NCBI RefSeq assembly: GCF_900115955.1
Contig: NZ_FOYL01000008.1
Span: 186,001 to 250,000 of the forward strand
Direction: 5' to 3'
DNA length: 64,000 nt
Source of the DNA: Lentzea waywayandensis
GTDB lineage: Bacteria; Actinomycetota; Actinomycetes; Mycobacteriales; Pseudonocardiaceae
The position numbers and the translations under genes were made by a program. This document shows positions 41,605 to 50,191 of this stretch, piece by piece. A model generated the notes under the pieces. The model ran no database searches. It was not told where the DNA came from and worked only from the letters and a program-made list of their open reading frames with translations. Within the stretch, counting starts at the first letter, position 1. The number at the start of each line of letters is the position of its first letter.

Positions 41605-41663
41605 AGTGGTGTCAAGATGGAGCCGCCAATGGCTCGCAGACATACCTTTGGAGGAACGCGGAG

Positions 41664-43004
41664 ATGCTGACCGTCGAGGAGTTGCGCGCGGCCGTGGAGA
41701 CCGGTGAGATCGACACCGTCCTGGTCGCGATCGTGGACATGCAGGGCCGCCTGCAGGGCAAGCGGTGCGCTGCGCAGTACTTCCTCGACGACGTTCTCGG
41801 GCACTCCGCGGAGGGCTGCAACTACCTGCTCGCCGTCGACGTCGAGATGAACCCGGTCAGCGGCTTCGAGATGTCGAGCTGGGACCGCGGGTACGGCGAC
41901 TTCGTGATGAAGCCGGACATGGAGACGCTGCGCCGCGTGCCGTGGCAGGAGGGCACCGCGCTCGTCATGTGCGATGTCGTCTGGGAGAACGGCGATCCGG
42001 TCGTCGCGTCGCCGCGGCAGGTCCTGCGCAAGCAGCTCGACCGGCTGGCCGCGCTCGGGCTGGACTGCTACGTCGGCACCGAGCTGGAGTTCATCGTCTT
42101 CGACGACACCTACGAGCAGGCGTGGAACGCCGGCTACCGCAACCTCACGCCGTCGAACCAGTACAACGTCGACTACTCGTTGCTCGGCACCGCGCGCGTC
42201 GAACCGTTGCTGCGGGCCATTCGCAACGGCATGACGGGCGCCGGCCTGACCGTCGAGTCGGCCAAGGGCGAGTGCAACCCCGGCCAGCACGAGATCGCGT
42301 TCAAGTACACGACGGCGCTGCGCACGTGCGACCAGCACGCCATCTACAAGAACGGTTCCAAGGAGATCGCGGCACAGCAGGGCAAAGCGCTCACGTTCAT
42401 GGCGAAGTACAACGAACGCGAGGGCAACTCCTGCCACATTCACCTTTCCTTGCGCTCCAAGGAAGGCGAGCCGGTCTTCGCCGAGGGCCACGGCATGTCG
42501 CAGCTGATGAAGCACTTCCTCGCGGGCCAGCTGGCCGGGCTGCGGGAACTCACCTACTTCCTCGCCCCGAACATCAACTCCTACAAGCGTTTCGTGAAGG
42601 GCTCGTTCGCGCCGACCGCGGTGGCGTGGGGCCGCGACAACCGCACGTGCGCGCTGCGGGTCGTCGGCCACGGCCACGGGCTCCGGTTCGAGAACCGGGT
42701 CCCCGGCGGTGACGTGAACCCGTACCTCGCGGTGGCGGCGCTGATCGCGGCCGGTCTGCACGGCGTCGAGCAGAAGCTGGAGCTGGAGGACGAGTTCGTC
42801 GGCAACGCCTACGCCTCCGACCGGCCGACGGTGCCCACGACGCTCAAGGAGTCGGCGGAACTGCTGGCGGGCAGCACCATCGCGCGCGACGCGTTCGGCA
42901 AGGACGTCGTCGACCACTACCTGAACGCGGCCAAGGTCGAGCTGGACGCGTTCGAGGCGGCGATCACGGACTGGGAGAAGGTGCGCGGGTTTGAGCGCCT
43001 CTAA
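41664..43004 (+). CDS. Gamma-glutamylamide synthetase (glutamine synthetase family, GlnA4-like)
   Basis: Glutamine-synthetase-fold ligase of 446 residues. The active-site segments are ELEFIVFDD near residue 139, GECNPGQHEIAFKY near 208, HIHLSL near 260, NINSYKRFVKGSFAPTAVAW near 305 and the Arg-containing FENRVPGGDVNPYLA. The replacement of typical ammonium-site features and the context fit the GlnA3/GlnA4 group of actinomycetes; S. coelicolor GlnA4 makes gamma-glutamylethanolamide. Probable reaction: glutamate + amine + ATP. ATG 41664 follows GGAGG. Confidence 0.87.
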   Translation: MLTVEELRAAVETGEIDTVLVAIVDMQGRLQGKRCAAQYFLDDVLGHSAEGCNYLLAVDVEMNPVSGFEMSSWDRGYGDFVMKPDMETLRRVPWQEGTALVMCDVVWENGDPVVASPRQVLRKQLDRLAALGLDCYVGTELEFIVFDDTYEQAWNAGYRNLTPSNQYNVDYSLLGTARVEPLLRAIRNGMTGAGLTVESAKGECNPGQHEIAFKYTTALRTCDQHAIYKNGSKEIAAQQGKALTFMAKYNEREGNSCHIHLSLRSKEGEPVFAEGHGMSQLMKHFLAGQLAGLRELTYFLAPNINSYKRFVKGSFAPTAVAWGRDNRTCALRVVGHGHGLRFENRVPGGDVNPYLAVAALIAAGLHGVEQKLELEDEFVGNAYASDRPTVPTTLKESAELLAGSTIARDAFGKDVVDHYLNAAKVELDAFEAAITDWEKVRGFERL

Positions 43005-43686
43005 GCCACTCATCGGCATCAGCACGTACCTGGAGCGCACCCGCTTCGGGCTCTGGGACGTGGAAGCGGCGGTGCTCTACCGCGGCTACCTCGACTGCGT
43101 GGTCGAGGCGGGCGGCAACCCCGTCATGCTGCCGCCGGTCGGCACCTGGAACGCCGAGACCATCGGGTTCCTCGACGGCCTGGTGATCGCGGGCGGCGCG
43201 GACATCGACCCCGCCGCCTACGGTGCCGAGAAGCACGAGCGGACCGGCGAACCGAGCCGCGCCCGCGACGACGCCGAGTTCGCGCTCGTCGAGGCCGCGC
43301 TGAAGCTCGACCTGCCGGTGCTCGGCGTGTGCCGCGGCATGCAGGTGCTCAACGTGGCGCTGGGCGGCACGCTGCACCAGCACATCGAAGGCCACAACGA
43401 GGCGCCGGGAGTGTTCGGGAGCACCAGGATCGAGGTCGTGCGGGACACGTACCTCCACACGATCATCGGCCCGGCGACGACCGTGCAGTGCCATCACCAC
43501 CAGTCGCTGGACCGCGTGGCGGACGGGCTGCGCGTCACCGCGAAGGCACCCGACGGAACCGTGGAAGCCGTTGAGCTGGACGGTGCGCGGTTCGTCGTCG
43601 GCGTGCAGTCGCACCCGGAACAGGACATCGAAGACCTGAGGCTTTTCGAAGCTCTCGTGGCAGCCGCAAGGAGTAAAGCGTCGTGA
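42991..43686 (+). CDS. Gamma-glutamyl hydrolase, class I glutamine amidotransferase (PuuD-like)
   Basis: C26-type peptidase/amidotransferase of 231 residues. Nucleophile Cys114 in GVCRGMQVLNVALGG, then HHHQSLD, and the His-Glu of VQSHPEQ complete the triad. PuuD-type enzymes release glutamate from gamma-glutamyl intermediates. The start is TTG 42991, inside the ligase end, with GGAGAAGG about nine bases upstream; no ATG or GTG fits. Context suggests it closes the pathway by cutting a gamma-glutamyl amide. Confidence 0.86.
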   Translation: MSASKPLIGISTYLERTRFGLWDVEAAVLYRGYLDCVVEAGGNPVMLPPVGTWNAETIGFLDGLVIAGGADIDPAAYGAEKHERTGEPSRARDDAEFALVEAALKLDLPVLGVCRGMQVLNVALGGTLHQHIEGHNEAPGVFGSTRIEVVRDTYLHTIIGPATTVQCHHHQSLDRVADGLRVTAKAPDGTVEAVELDGARFVVGVQSHPEQDIEDLRLFEALVAAARSKAS

Positions 43687-45035
43687 CCTTTGACGTCATC
43701 AACCCCGCCACCGAGAAGGTCGTGCGGTCCGTGCCGCACACCACTCTCGGCGACACGGACGCGGCGATCGGCCGGGCGCAGAAGGCGTTCGAGAGCTGGC
43801 GGAACGTCGCGCCCGGCGACCGGGCCCGGCTGCTGCGGAAGTTCGCGGAGACCGTCGACGCGCACGTCGAGGAACTCGCGTTGCTGGAGGTCGAGAACTC
43901 CGGGCACACCATCGGCAACGCGCGCTGGGAGGCGGGCAACGTCCGCGACGTGCTCCAGTACTACTCGGCCGCCCCGGAACGCCTGTTCGGCAAGCAGATC
44001 CCGGTCGCGGGCGGGCTGGACGTCACGTTCCACGAACCGCTCGGCGTCGTCGGCGTGATCGTGCCGTGGAACTTCCCGATGCCCATCGCGGGCTGGGGGT
44101 TCGCCCCGGCGCTGGCCGCCGGCAACACGGTGGTTTTGAAACCCGCCGAGGTGACGCCGCTGACCGCGATCCGGCTCGGCGAGCTGGCGCTGGAGGCGGG
44201 CATCCCGGAAGGCGTTTTCCAGGTGCTGCCGGGCAAGGGCAGCGTCGTCGGCAACCGGTTCGTCACGCATCCGTTGGTGCGCAAGGTCGTCTTCACCGGC
44301 TCGACCGAGGTCGGCAAGCAGATCATGGCCGGCTGCGCGGACCAGGTGAAGCGGGTGACCCTGGAGCTGGGCGGCAAGTCGGCGAACATCGTCTTCGCGG
44401 ACTCCGACCTGGAGAAGGCCGCCGCCACGGCGCCGTACGGGGTGTTCGACAACGCCGGGCAGGACTGCTGCGCCCGGTCGCGAATCCTCGTGCAGGCCAG
44501 CGTCTACGACAGGTTCATGGAACTGCTGGAGCCCGCGGTCAAGGGCGTCAAGGTCGGCGAGCCCGGCGACGAGGCGACCGAGATGGGGCCGCTCATCACC
44601 GCGGCGCACCTGGACAAGGTGGCGTCTTACGTACCAGACGACACTCACGTCGCGTTCCGCGGATCGTCTCCGGACGGACCTGGTTTCTGGTTCCCGCCCA
44701 CGGTTCTGACGCCTCCCGCCGGCCACGTGACGGTCACCGAGGAGATCTTCGGACCGGTCGTCGTCGTGCTGCCGTTCACCGACGAGGCCGACGCCATCCG
44801 GATCGCGAACGACTCCGAGTACGGGCTGTCCGGATCGATCTGGACGAACGACGTCGGCCGCGCGATCCGCGTCTCACGGGCCGTCGAGGCCGGAAACCTG
44901 TCGGTGAACTCGCATTCGTCCGTCCGCTACTGGACGCCGTTCGGCGGCGTGAAGCAGTCCGGTCTCGGCCGCGAGCTCGGCCCCGACGCGCTCGAGGCCT
45001 TCACCGAAGTCAAGAACGTCTTCATCGCTACCTGA
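43683..45035 (+). CDS. Aldehyde dehydrogenase (PuuC-like)
   Basis: NAD(P)-dependent aldehyde dehydrogenase of 450 residues. PWNFPMPIAGWGFAPALAAG cofactor loop, FTGSTEVGKQI, LELGGKSANIVF (general-base Glu) and catalytic Cys in GQDCCARSRI. Starts at GTG 43683 overlapping the hydrolase stop. In the Puu-type logic it oxidises a gamma-glutamyl aldehyde to the acid before hydrolysis. Slightly shorter than the usual 480-500 residues at the N-terminus. Confidence 0.9.
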   Translation: MTFDVINPATEKVVRSVPHTTLGDTDAAIGRAQKAFESWRNVAPGDRARLLRKFAETVDAHVEELALLEVENSGHTIGNARWEAGNVRDVLQYYSAAPERLFGKQIPVAGGLDVTFHEPLGVVGVIVPWNFPMPIAGWGFAPALAAGNTVVLKPAEVTPLTAIRLGELALEAGIPEGVFQVLPGKGSVVGNRFVTHPLVRKVVFTGSTEVGKQIMAGCADQVKRVTLELGGKSANIVFADSDLEKAAATAPYGVFDNAGQDCCARSRILVQASVYDRFMELLEPAVKGVKVGEPGDEATEMGPLITAAHLDKVASYVPDDTHVAFRGSSPDGPGFWFPPTVLTPPAGHVTVTEEIFGPVVVVLPFTDEADAIRIANDSEYGLSGSIWTNDVGRAIRVSRAVEAGNLSVNSHSSVRYWTPFGGVKQSGLGRELGPDALEAFTEVKNVFIAT

Positions 45036-45076
45036 TTCCGGTCCAACTGATTCTGGCAACCTGAGGAGAACAAGAG

Positions 45077-45844
45077 ATGGTGCAGCGACTCGAGGGCCGC
45101 GTGGCCGTCGTGACGGGTGGCGGCAGCGGGATCGGACTCGCGACCGTGCGCAGGTTTGCGAGCGAGGGCGCGAAGGTCGTCGTCGCCGATCTCGACCCCG
45201 CGTCGGGCAAGGCGGCCGCGGACGAGGTGAGCGGACTGTTCGTCCAGGTCGACGTGACCGACGAGGAACAGGTCAAAGCCCTGTTCCAGACCACTGTGGA
45301 CACTTACGGCAAGCTGGACATCGCGTTCAACAACGCCGGTATCTCGCCGCCCGACGACGACTCGATCCTCACGACGGGCATCGAGGCGTGGGAACGCGTG
45401 CAGAAGGTGAACCTCACGTCGGTTTATTTGTGTTGCAAGTACGCGCTTCCGCACATGCAGGCCAACGGCAAGGGCTCGATCATCAACACCGCGTCGTTCG
45501 TCGCGACGATGGGCGCGGCGACGTCGCAGATCTCCTACACGGCGTCGAAGGGCGGCGTGCTCGCGATGTCCCGCGAGCTCGGTGTGCAGTTCGCCCGCGA
45601 GGGCATCCGCGTCAACGCCCTGTCGCCCGGCCCGGTCAACACCCCGCTGTTGCGGGAACTGTTCGCGAAGGACCCGGAGCGGGCCGCACGGCGCCTCGTC
45701 CACGTACCGCTCGGTCGGTTCGCCGAACCTGAGGAAATCGCCGCGGCGGTCGCGTTCCTGGCGTCCGACGACTCGTCGTTCATGACGGCGTCGAACTTCC
45801 TCGTGGACGGCGGCATCGCCGGCGCGTACGTGACACCGCTCTAG
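45077..45844 (+). CDS. Short-chain dehydrogenase (putative gamma-glutamyl-alcohol dehydrogenase)
   Basis: Classical SDR of 255 residues with all motifs: TGGGSGIG near residue 13, NNAG near 90, catalytic Ser in IINTASFVA, YTASK as YxxxK near 155, and the PG motif LSPGPVNTP. Ribosome site GAGGAG before ATG 45077. Annotated in relatives as 3-oxoacyl-ACP reductase, but in this operon the fitting role is oxidation of the hydroxyl group of gamma-glutamylethanolamide. That role is inference from context. Confidence 0.85.
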   Translation: MVQRLEGRVAVVTGGGSGIGLATVRRFASEGAKVVVADLDPASGKAAADEVSGLFVQVDVTDEEQVKALFQTTVDTYGKLDIAFNNAGISPPDDDSILTTGIEAWERVQKVNLTSVYLCCKYALPHMQANGKGSIINTASFVATMGAATSQISYTASKGGVLAMSRELGVQFAREGIRVNALSPGPVNTPLLRELFAKDPERAARRLVHVPLGRFAEPEEIAAAVAFLASDDSSFMTASNFLVDGGIAGAYVTPL

Positions 45845-45846
45845 GG

Positions 45847-46545
45847 ATGATGGAGCACGCGCAGGAGGCGTTGTTCCGCCCGGTGCGGGCGGGCAACGCC
45901 TTCGAGGAGACCGTCGAACGGCTCATGCAGTCCATCCGGCTCGGCGTCGTCGCGCCGGGTGAGCGGCTGCCGTCCGAACGGGAACTGGCCACCCGGCTCG
46001 GCGTGAGCCGGGTGACCGTGCGCGAGGCCATCAGGTCGTTGCAGGAGAACCATTACGTCGAGTCCCGAAGGGGACGGTACGGCGGCACGTTCGTCAACGA
46101 GGTGCTCCCGAAGTCCGCTCCCGGCAAGGAGTTCGGCGACCTCCACGACGTGCTGACGTTGCGGAAGGTGCTGGAGACGGGTGCCGCGGAGACGGCGGCG
46201 GGACGGTCGCTGGGGCCGGCGGAACGACGCGGACTGCGCGCGCGGCTGGAAGAGGCTTCCACCTCATCGCTCGTGGAATATCGGCGCAAGGACTCGCGGC
46301 TGCACCTCGCCGTCGCCGAGGCCACCGGGTCCGCCGCCCTCACCGCCGCCGTCGCCGAGTCGCGGATGCGCGCCAACGAGCTGCTGGACCACATCCCGCT
46401 GCTCGAACCGAACCTCGCGCACTCCAACGCCCAGCACGAGCGCATCATCACCTCCATTTTGGACGGAGACCCCGCGACGGCACGCCAGGCCATGGCCGAA
46501 CACCTCGACGGAACCGCGTCGTTGTTGCGCGGCTTCTTGGTCTGA
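45847..46545 (+). CDS. FadR-type GntR regulator
   Basis: GntR-family regulator of 232 residues: winged HTH at residues 15-80 (GERLPSERELATRLGVSRVT, VREAIRSL) and an FCD ligand domain with metal-binding histidines (RLHLAVAEATG, HERIITSILDGD, AMAEHL). It is the last gene of the amine-degradation operon and the natural candidate for its repressor. A 16-bp palindrome spans its stop codon. Confidence 0.88.
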   Translation: MMEHAQEALFRPVRAGNAFEETVERLMQSIRLGVVAPGERLPSERELATRLGVSRVTVREAIRSLQENHYVESRRGRYGGTFVNEVLPKSAPGKEFGDLHDVLTLRKVLETGAAETAAGRSLGPAERRGLRARLEEASTSSLVEYRRKDSRLHLAVAEATGSAALTAAVAESRMRANELLDHIPLLEPNLAHSNAQHERIITSILDGDPATARQAMAEHLDGTASLLRGFLV

Positions 46546-46555
46546 CCGGTCAGAC
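46540..46555. repeat. Perfect 16-bp palindrome at the FadR-type gene stop
   Basis: GTCTGACC GGTCAGAC covers the TGA stop. No loop, so more like a protein-binding site than a terminator. Confidence 0.4.
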
Positions 46556-46604
46556 TCCCGCGAACGCAGCAGTGTGGAAGGTCGTGAACATGAACCAGAT
46601 GACC

Positions 46605-46618
46605 TGAAAACGTTTACA
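46605..46618. promoter_or_regulatory. CRE/LacI-type operator-like site
   Basis: TGAAAACGTTTACA fits the general LacI/GalR-family operator pattern TGnAAnCGnTnnCA. It lies 112 bp upstream of the acyl-CoA synthetase start in an AT-richer stretch. No LacI-family gene is in the window. Confidence 0.45.
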
Positions 46619-46675
46619 AAGCCAAATGTCCCGTTGTCATGCACATTCCGCATGGAACAACACTTGGCGTAGGGC

Positions 46676-46698
46676 TTTCGGACGGTTACCGTCCGAAA
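46676..46698. promoter_or_regulatory. 23-bp inverted repeat upstream of the acyl-CoA synthetase
   Basis: TTTCGGACGG TTA CCGTCCGAAA: perfect 10-bp arms, 3-bp centre, ending 22 bp before the ribosome site AAGGAG. It is either an operator of a dimeric regulator or a leader hairpin. Confidence 0.5.
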
Positions 46699-46729
46699 CC
46701 TCGGGGACTTGCAGCGCAAGGAGCTGTTG

Positions 46730-48373
46730 ATGCCAGGGTTGCGCAAGGTGTTTCGCGACGCCATGGGCAAGGTGCACTCACTCCGTGTCTTGTCCGCCGC
46801 GGGCATGGTGAGTCTCACGAACGTCAAGATGTCCGTGCAGGCTTTGCGAGAGGTCCAGGTCTGGGGGCCGAACGTGACGGCGCTGCGCCGTTCCGTCCGG
46901 CTGAATCCGGACGGCGTCGCGATCGTCGACGAACGCGGTTCGGTGACCTACAGACAACTCGACAGGCGTTCCAATGCGATCGCACAGGGATTGCGCGCGT
47001 TGGGGGTGCAGCACACCCACGTCGTCGCGCTGATGTGCCGCAACCACCGCGGCACCGTCGAGTCGTTGCTCGCGTGCGCGAAACTCGGTGTGCGCGTGCT
47101 CCTGGTGAACACGGGATTCGGCGCACCGGTCGTCATGGATCTGCTGCAACGTGAACGCGCGTCGCTCGTCATTCACGATGAGGAGTTCACGCCGCTGTTC
47201 CACCAGCTGCCGCCGTCGATTCCGCGCTGGCTCGCGTGGTCGCGCGACGGACTGGACCGTCGCACGCCGACGCTGGACCAGCTGGTGGCCAAGGCGCCGC
47301 GCGGAGAGCTGGAACCGCCGCGCGAACCGGGTGTCGTGATCCAGCTGACGTCCGGCACCACCGGCACCCCCAAGGGCACGGCCCGCGAGATCAAGTCGGT
47401 GCTGACCGCGTCCGACTTCCTCGACCGCATCCCGATGCACTCCGGCGAGTCGACGTTCATCGCCGCGCCGATCTTCCACTCCGTCGGCTACTCGCACCTG
47501 ACGCTCGCGATGTCGCTGGGTTCGCGCGCGGTGCTGCACCGCCGTTTCGACCCGCGCAAGACGCTGTGGTCGGTGCAGGGCCAGCGCTGCACGACGCTCG
47601 TGCTGGTGCCGACGATGCTGCAACGGATCATGGAGCTCGAACGCCATGTGCTCGGCTCGTTCGACCTGTCGCACCTGAGGGTCGTGTTCTCCTCCGGCGC
47701 GCCGATCTCGCCGGACCTCGTCGAACGCACCCAGGCCGTGCTCGGGCCGGTGCTCTACAACCTCTACGGCTCAACGGAAGTAGCCGTCGCGACCGTGGCC
47801 ACGCCGGAGGACCTGGCCGCCGCGCCGTCCAGCGTCGGCCTGCCGCCGCACAACTGCGTCGTGCGCATCTACGACGCCGAGGGCAACCGCATCACACGGT
47901 CGTTCGTGACGGGAAAGATCTACGTGCGCGGCTCGTTGACCGTCGACCTCTACACGGACGGCACGCAGAAGGAGTCCATCGACGGACTCGTCGCGACCGG
48001 CGACCTAGGCCACTTCGACCCCAGCGGCCGCCTGTACTTCGACGGCCGCGAGGACGACATGATCGTGTCCGGCGGCGAGAACGTGTACCCGGTCGAGGTC
48101 GAGAACCTGCTGATGACGCACTACCGCGTACGGGACGCGGCGGTGCTCGGCGTGCCGGATCCCGAGTACGGGCAACGGTTGCGCGCGTTCGTCGTGCCGG
48201 TCGCGGGCGCCCGGATCGACGTCCGGGAGCTGCGCGAGTTCGTGCGCACGAGGTTGGCGCGGCACAAGGTTCCGCGCGAGGTCGTGGTCGTGCCGCAGCT
48301 GCCGCGCAACGCGACCGGGAAGGTCATGCGGCGTCAGCTGCTCGCGATCCGGCTGGGACCGCAGCCTCACTAG
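46730..48373 (+). CDS. Acyl-CoA synthetase (AMP-forming, FadD-like)
   Basis: Adenylating enzyme of 547 residues from ATG 46730 (AAGGAG ribosome site). P-loop-like A3 motif LTSGTTGTPKGT near residue 205, LYGSTE (A5) near 345, TGDLGHFDPSGRLYF (A7) near 423, DDMIVSGGENVYPVE and the C-terminal NATGKVMRR with the catalytic Lys. It activates a carboxylic acid, probably a fatty acid, as the CoA thioester. Single gene flanked by palindromes upstream and a strong terminator downstream. Confidence 0.88.
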   Translation: MPGLRKVFRDAMGKVHSLRVLSAAGMVSLTNVKMSVQALREVQVWGPNVTALRRSVRLNPDGVAIVDERGSVTYRQLDRRSNAIAQGLRALGVQHTHVVALMCRNHRGTVESLLACAKLGVRVLLVNTGFGAPVVMDLLQRERASLVIHDEEFTPLFHQLPPSIPRWLAWSRDGLDRRTPTLDQLVAKAPRGELEPPREPGVVIQLTSGTTGTPKGTAREIKSVLTASDFLDRIPMHSGESTFIAAPIFHSVGYSHLTLAMSLGSRAVLHRRFDPRKTLWSVQGQRCTTLVLVPTMLQRIMELERHVLGSFDLSHLRVVFSSGAPISPDLVERTQAVLGPVLYNLYGSTEVAVATVATPEDLAAAPSSVGLPPHNCVVRIYDAEGNRITRSFVTGKIYVRGSLTVDLYTDGTQKESIDGLVATGDLGHFDPSGRLYFDGREDDMIVSGGENVYPVEVENLLMTHYRVRDAAVLGVPDPEYGQRLRAFVVPVAGARIDVRELREFVRTRLARHKVPREVVVVPQLPRNATGKVMRRQLLAIRLGPQPH

Positions 48374-48389
48374 AACGCGAGGTACAGGA

Positions 48390-48444
48390 GGAACGCGCGC
48401 CACCGCAGAACGAGGGGGACTAATCCAGCGGTGGCGCGCGTTCC
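48390..48444. terminator. Terminator after the acyl-CoA synthetase
   Basis: 17-bp perfect stem (48390-48406 with 48428-48444; GGAACGCGCG / CGCGCGTTCC outer part) with a 21-nt loop. Confidence 0.75.
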
Positions 48445-48454
48445 TGGTTTTGGG

Positions 48455-48502
48455 GAGCGCGTGACTCACGTCGTCGGGGATCGGGTCGTGAGTCACGCGC
48501 TC
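48455..48502. terminator. Second terminator hairpin in the convergent gap
   Basis: 16-bp perfect stem GAGCGCGTGACTCACG / CGTGAGTCACGCGCTC with a 16-nt loop, 7 bp from the end of the opposing gene at 48510; probably the terminator of that leftward operon. Confidence 0.7.
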
Positions 48503-48509
48503 GGTCGGG

Positions 48510-49214
48510 TCACCGCTCGAAGCGGTCGCCGGGACGGCCCTCACCGAACGGGCCGCGCTGGTCGAAGCGATCGCCGCCGCGGTCGTTGCCGCGATCAGGT
48601 CCGCGCTCGCCGCGCTCGTACATCCGCACGTGGCCGGGTCCGCCGCGGTCGTCGAAGCGGTTGGCCGCGACGGCTCCCACGATGCCGCCGCCGAGGACGA
48701 GACCCAGCAGGCCCACGGCGACCAGCTGGGTGGCGCGGTGACCCGCGAAACGCCTCGCCCGGCCACGGGGTGCCGGTACTGCGGCCGCAGAGGTCGGAGT
48801 CGCTGCCGGAGGGGGCGGAGGGCCCGCCGGGGCATCTGCGGCCGTCGCCGCCGGGGCTGCTGCTGGTGCGGCGGGAGCTTCTGCCGCTGTCGCTGCCTGC
48901 TGGTCGGCTGCCTGCTGCTGGGTTGCCTGCGGCTGAGCTGCGGCTTGCTGGTCGGCCGCTGGCTGCTGGGCCGCTGCCTGCTGCTGGGCTGCCTGCTGCT
49001 GGTCGGCCGCTGGCTGCTGGGCTGCTGCCTGCTGGTTCGCTGCCTGCTGCTGAGCCGCCGGGGTGGCCGGAAGCTCGGCGGTCGGATGCTGGCCAGGCGT
49101 GGCCGGTGCTTCGGCCGGCAGCGGGGTGGTGGCCTGGTCCGGTGCGGGCTGGGCTGCCCGCGGATCGTTCTTGGACGGCTCCTGCGGAGGAGGCGTCTGT
49201 CCCTGCTCGCTCAT
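48510..49214 (-). CDS. Single-pass membrane protein with Gln/Ala repeats
   Basis: Protein of 234 residues, no known family. Residues 1-140 are disordered, Pro-, Ala- and Gln-rich, with imperfect repeats of the type QQQAAAQQPAAD (coding repeat at about 48890-49060). One membrane helix near 165-187 (LVAVGLLGLVLGGGIVGAVA) is followed by an Arg/Asp/Gly-rich outer tail (RGGDRFDQRGPFGEGRP). The topology suggests a membrane-anchored scaffold. ATG 49214 overlaps the preceding gene's stop (ATGA). Confidence 0.68.
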   Translation of the reverse strand: MSEQGQTPPPQEPSKNDPRAAQPAPDQATTPLPAEAPATPGQHPTAELPATPAAQQQAANQQAAAQQPAADQQQAAQQQAAAQQPAADQQAAAQPQATQQQAADQQAATAAEAPAAPAAAPAATAADAPAGPPPPPAATPTSAAAVPAPRGRARRFAGHRATQLVAVGLLGLVLGGGIVGAVAANRFDDRGGPGHVRMYERGERGPDRGNDRGGDRFDQRGPFGEGRPGDRFER

Positions 49215-49525
49215 GTCCTCAACGATGCGCCGTTCGGCTGAGCTTGGCCTGACAGCCACCTGTTCGTTTCCTGAAGCCCTCCCGGGTCCCTCAGCGAGTT
49301 CATGACAGGCCTGGAACCAGCGAAAACGTGCCGCTGGTCGGCATAGGTCGCGCCGAAGAGCTCGTCGTCGAGGACGCCCGTCCACAGGAAGTGCAACGTC
49401 GTGCGCGTGCCGTTGCGGGCGTCTCGCCGTGCGTAGTGGTCGCGCAGGTCGACGTAGAGCAGGCGCAGTTCGTCCCGGTTGGACTCGGTGAGGCGGACCG
49501 GGCATTCGACGACCAGGTCGGACAT
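49211..49525 (-). CDS. Small protein of unknown function
   Basis: Soluble protein of 104 residues from ATG 49525 (GGAG site 8 nt upstream), not recognised. It has an Arg/Asp-rich centre (LRDHYARRDARNGTRTTLHF) and TGVLDDELFGATYADQ. It is translationally coupled to the Gln/Ala-repeat membrane protein downstream, so the two may work together. Confidence 0.55.
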   Translation of the reverse strand: MSDLVVECPVRLTESNRDELRLLYVDLRDHYARRDARNGTRTTLHFLWTGVLDDELFGATYADQRHVFAGSRPVMNSLRDPGGLQETNRWLSGQAQPNGASLRT

Positions 49526-49665
49526 GATCGATGCTCCATTCGGCGAGCCGGGAGACAACAGAGTGCTCGCCCAGGGCGCTTGGACGCATCCGAAAAACCA
49601 CTCAGAAGCGTGTACGTAGGTGTCGCCGACGGAATCCGCTTGCGCCGACCGGCTTCAATCGGGGC

Positions 49666-50157
49666 ATGGAACTCGTACCTCTGAGCATGGAGTTCGCCGC
49701 CGAGATGGCCGCCGCCGGAGCGAACGACGACGAGGTCAACCGGCTCACCGGCACTCACGGGACGTTCACGCTGGAGGATTACGAGGCGTACATCGAGCGG
49801 ACCCTGAACGACCCGAACCGCTACACCCGTGCGATAACGGAGGACGGGAAGTTCCTCGGCGAGGTCGTGCTCACCATCAATCCGCACAACCGGTCGGCGG
49901 GTATGCGGATCGCGTTGTGGGGCGGTTTCGGCAAGGGCTACGGATCGATCGCGATCAGGCACGTGCTGGACCACGCGTTCAACGAGCGCGACCTCCACCG
50001 GGTGGACCTGGAGGTGTACGACTTCAACGACCGGGCCATCCACGTCTACAAGAAGCTCGGCTTCCGCGAGGAGGGCCGCCTGAGGGACGCCCTGCTCTGG
50101 GACGGCGTCTTCCACGACGCGATCGTCATGTCCATCTTGAGCACCGATAACATCTGA
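49666..50157 (+). CDS. GNAT family N-acetyltransferase
   Basis: Acetyltransferase of 163 residues of the RimJ/RimL-like GNAT group. The acetyl-CoA loop region is GFGKGYGSIAIRHVLDHAF near residue 86, followed by HRVDLEVYDFNDRAIHVYKK and LGFREEGRLRDALLWDG. Possible targets are protein N-termini, antibiotics or small amines. The frame is open upstream, but ATG 49666 gives the normal family N-terminus. Confidence 0.87.
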   Translation: MELVPLSMEFAAEMAAAGANDDEVNRLTGTHGTFTLEDYEAYIERTLNDPNRYTRAITEDGKFLGEVVLTINPHNRSAGMRIALWGGFGKGYGSIAIRHVLDHAFNERDLHRVDLEVYDFNDRAIHVYKKLGFREEGRLRDALLWDGVFHDAIVMSILSTDNI

Positions 50158-50191
50158 TCCGCAATCCACATCTTCGAACGTAGGAGTCACC

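Noticed and set aside
41653..43040. Permease reading frame extended upstream across the ligase gene
   Set aside because: The upstream part is antisense to the ligase; the ribosome site and family N-terminus place the start at 41552.
50158..50191. T-box or other tRNA-sensing leader upstream of thrS
   Set aside because: Only 34 bp separate the GNAT stop from the start; no specifier loop or antiterminator can fit.
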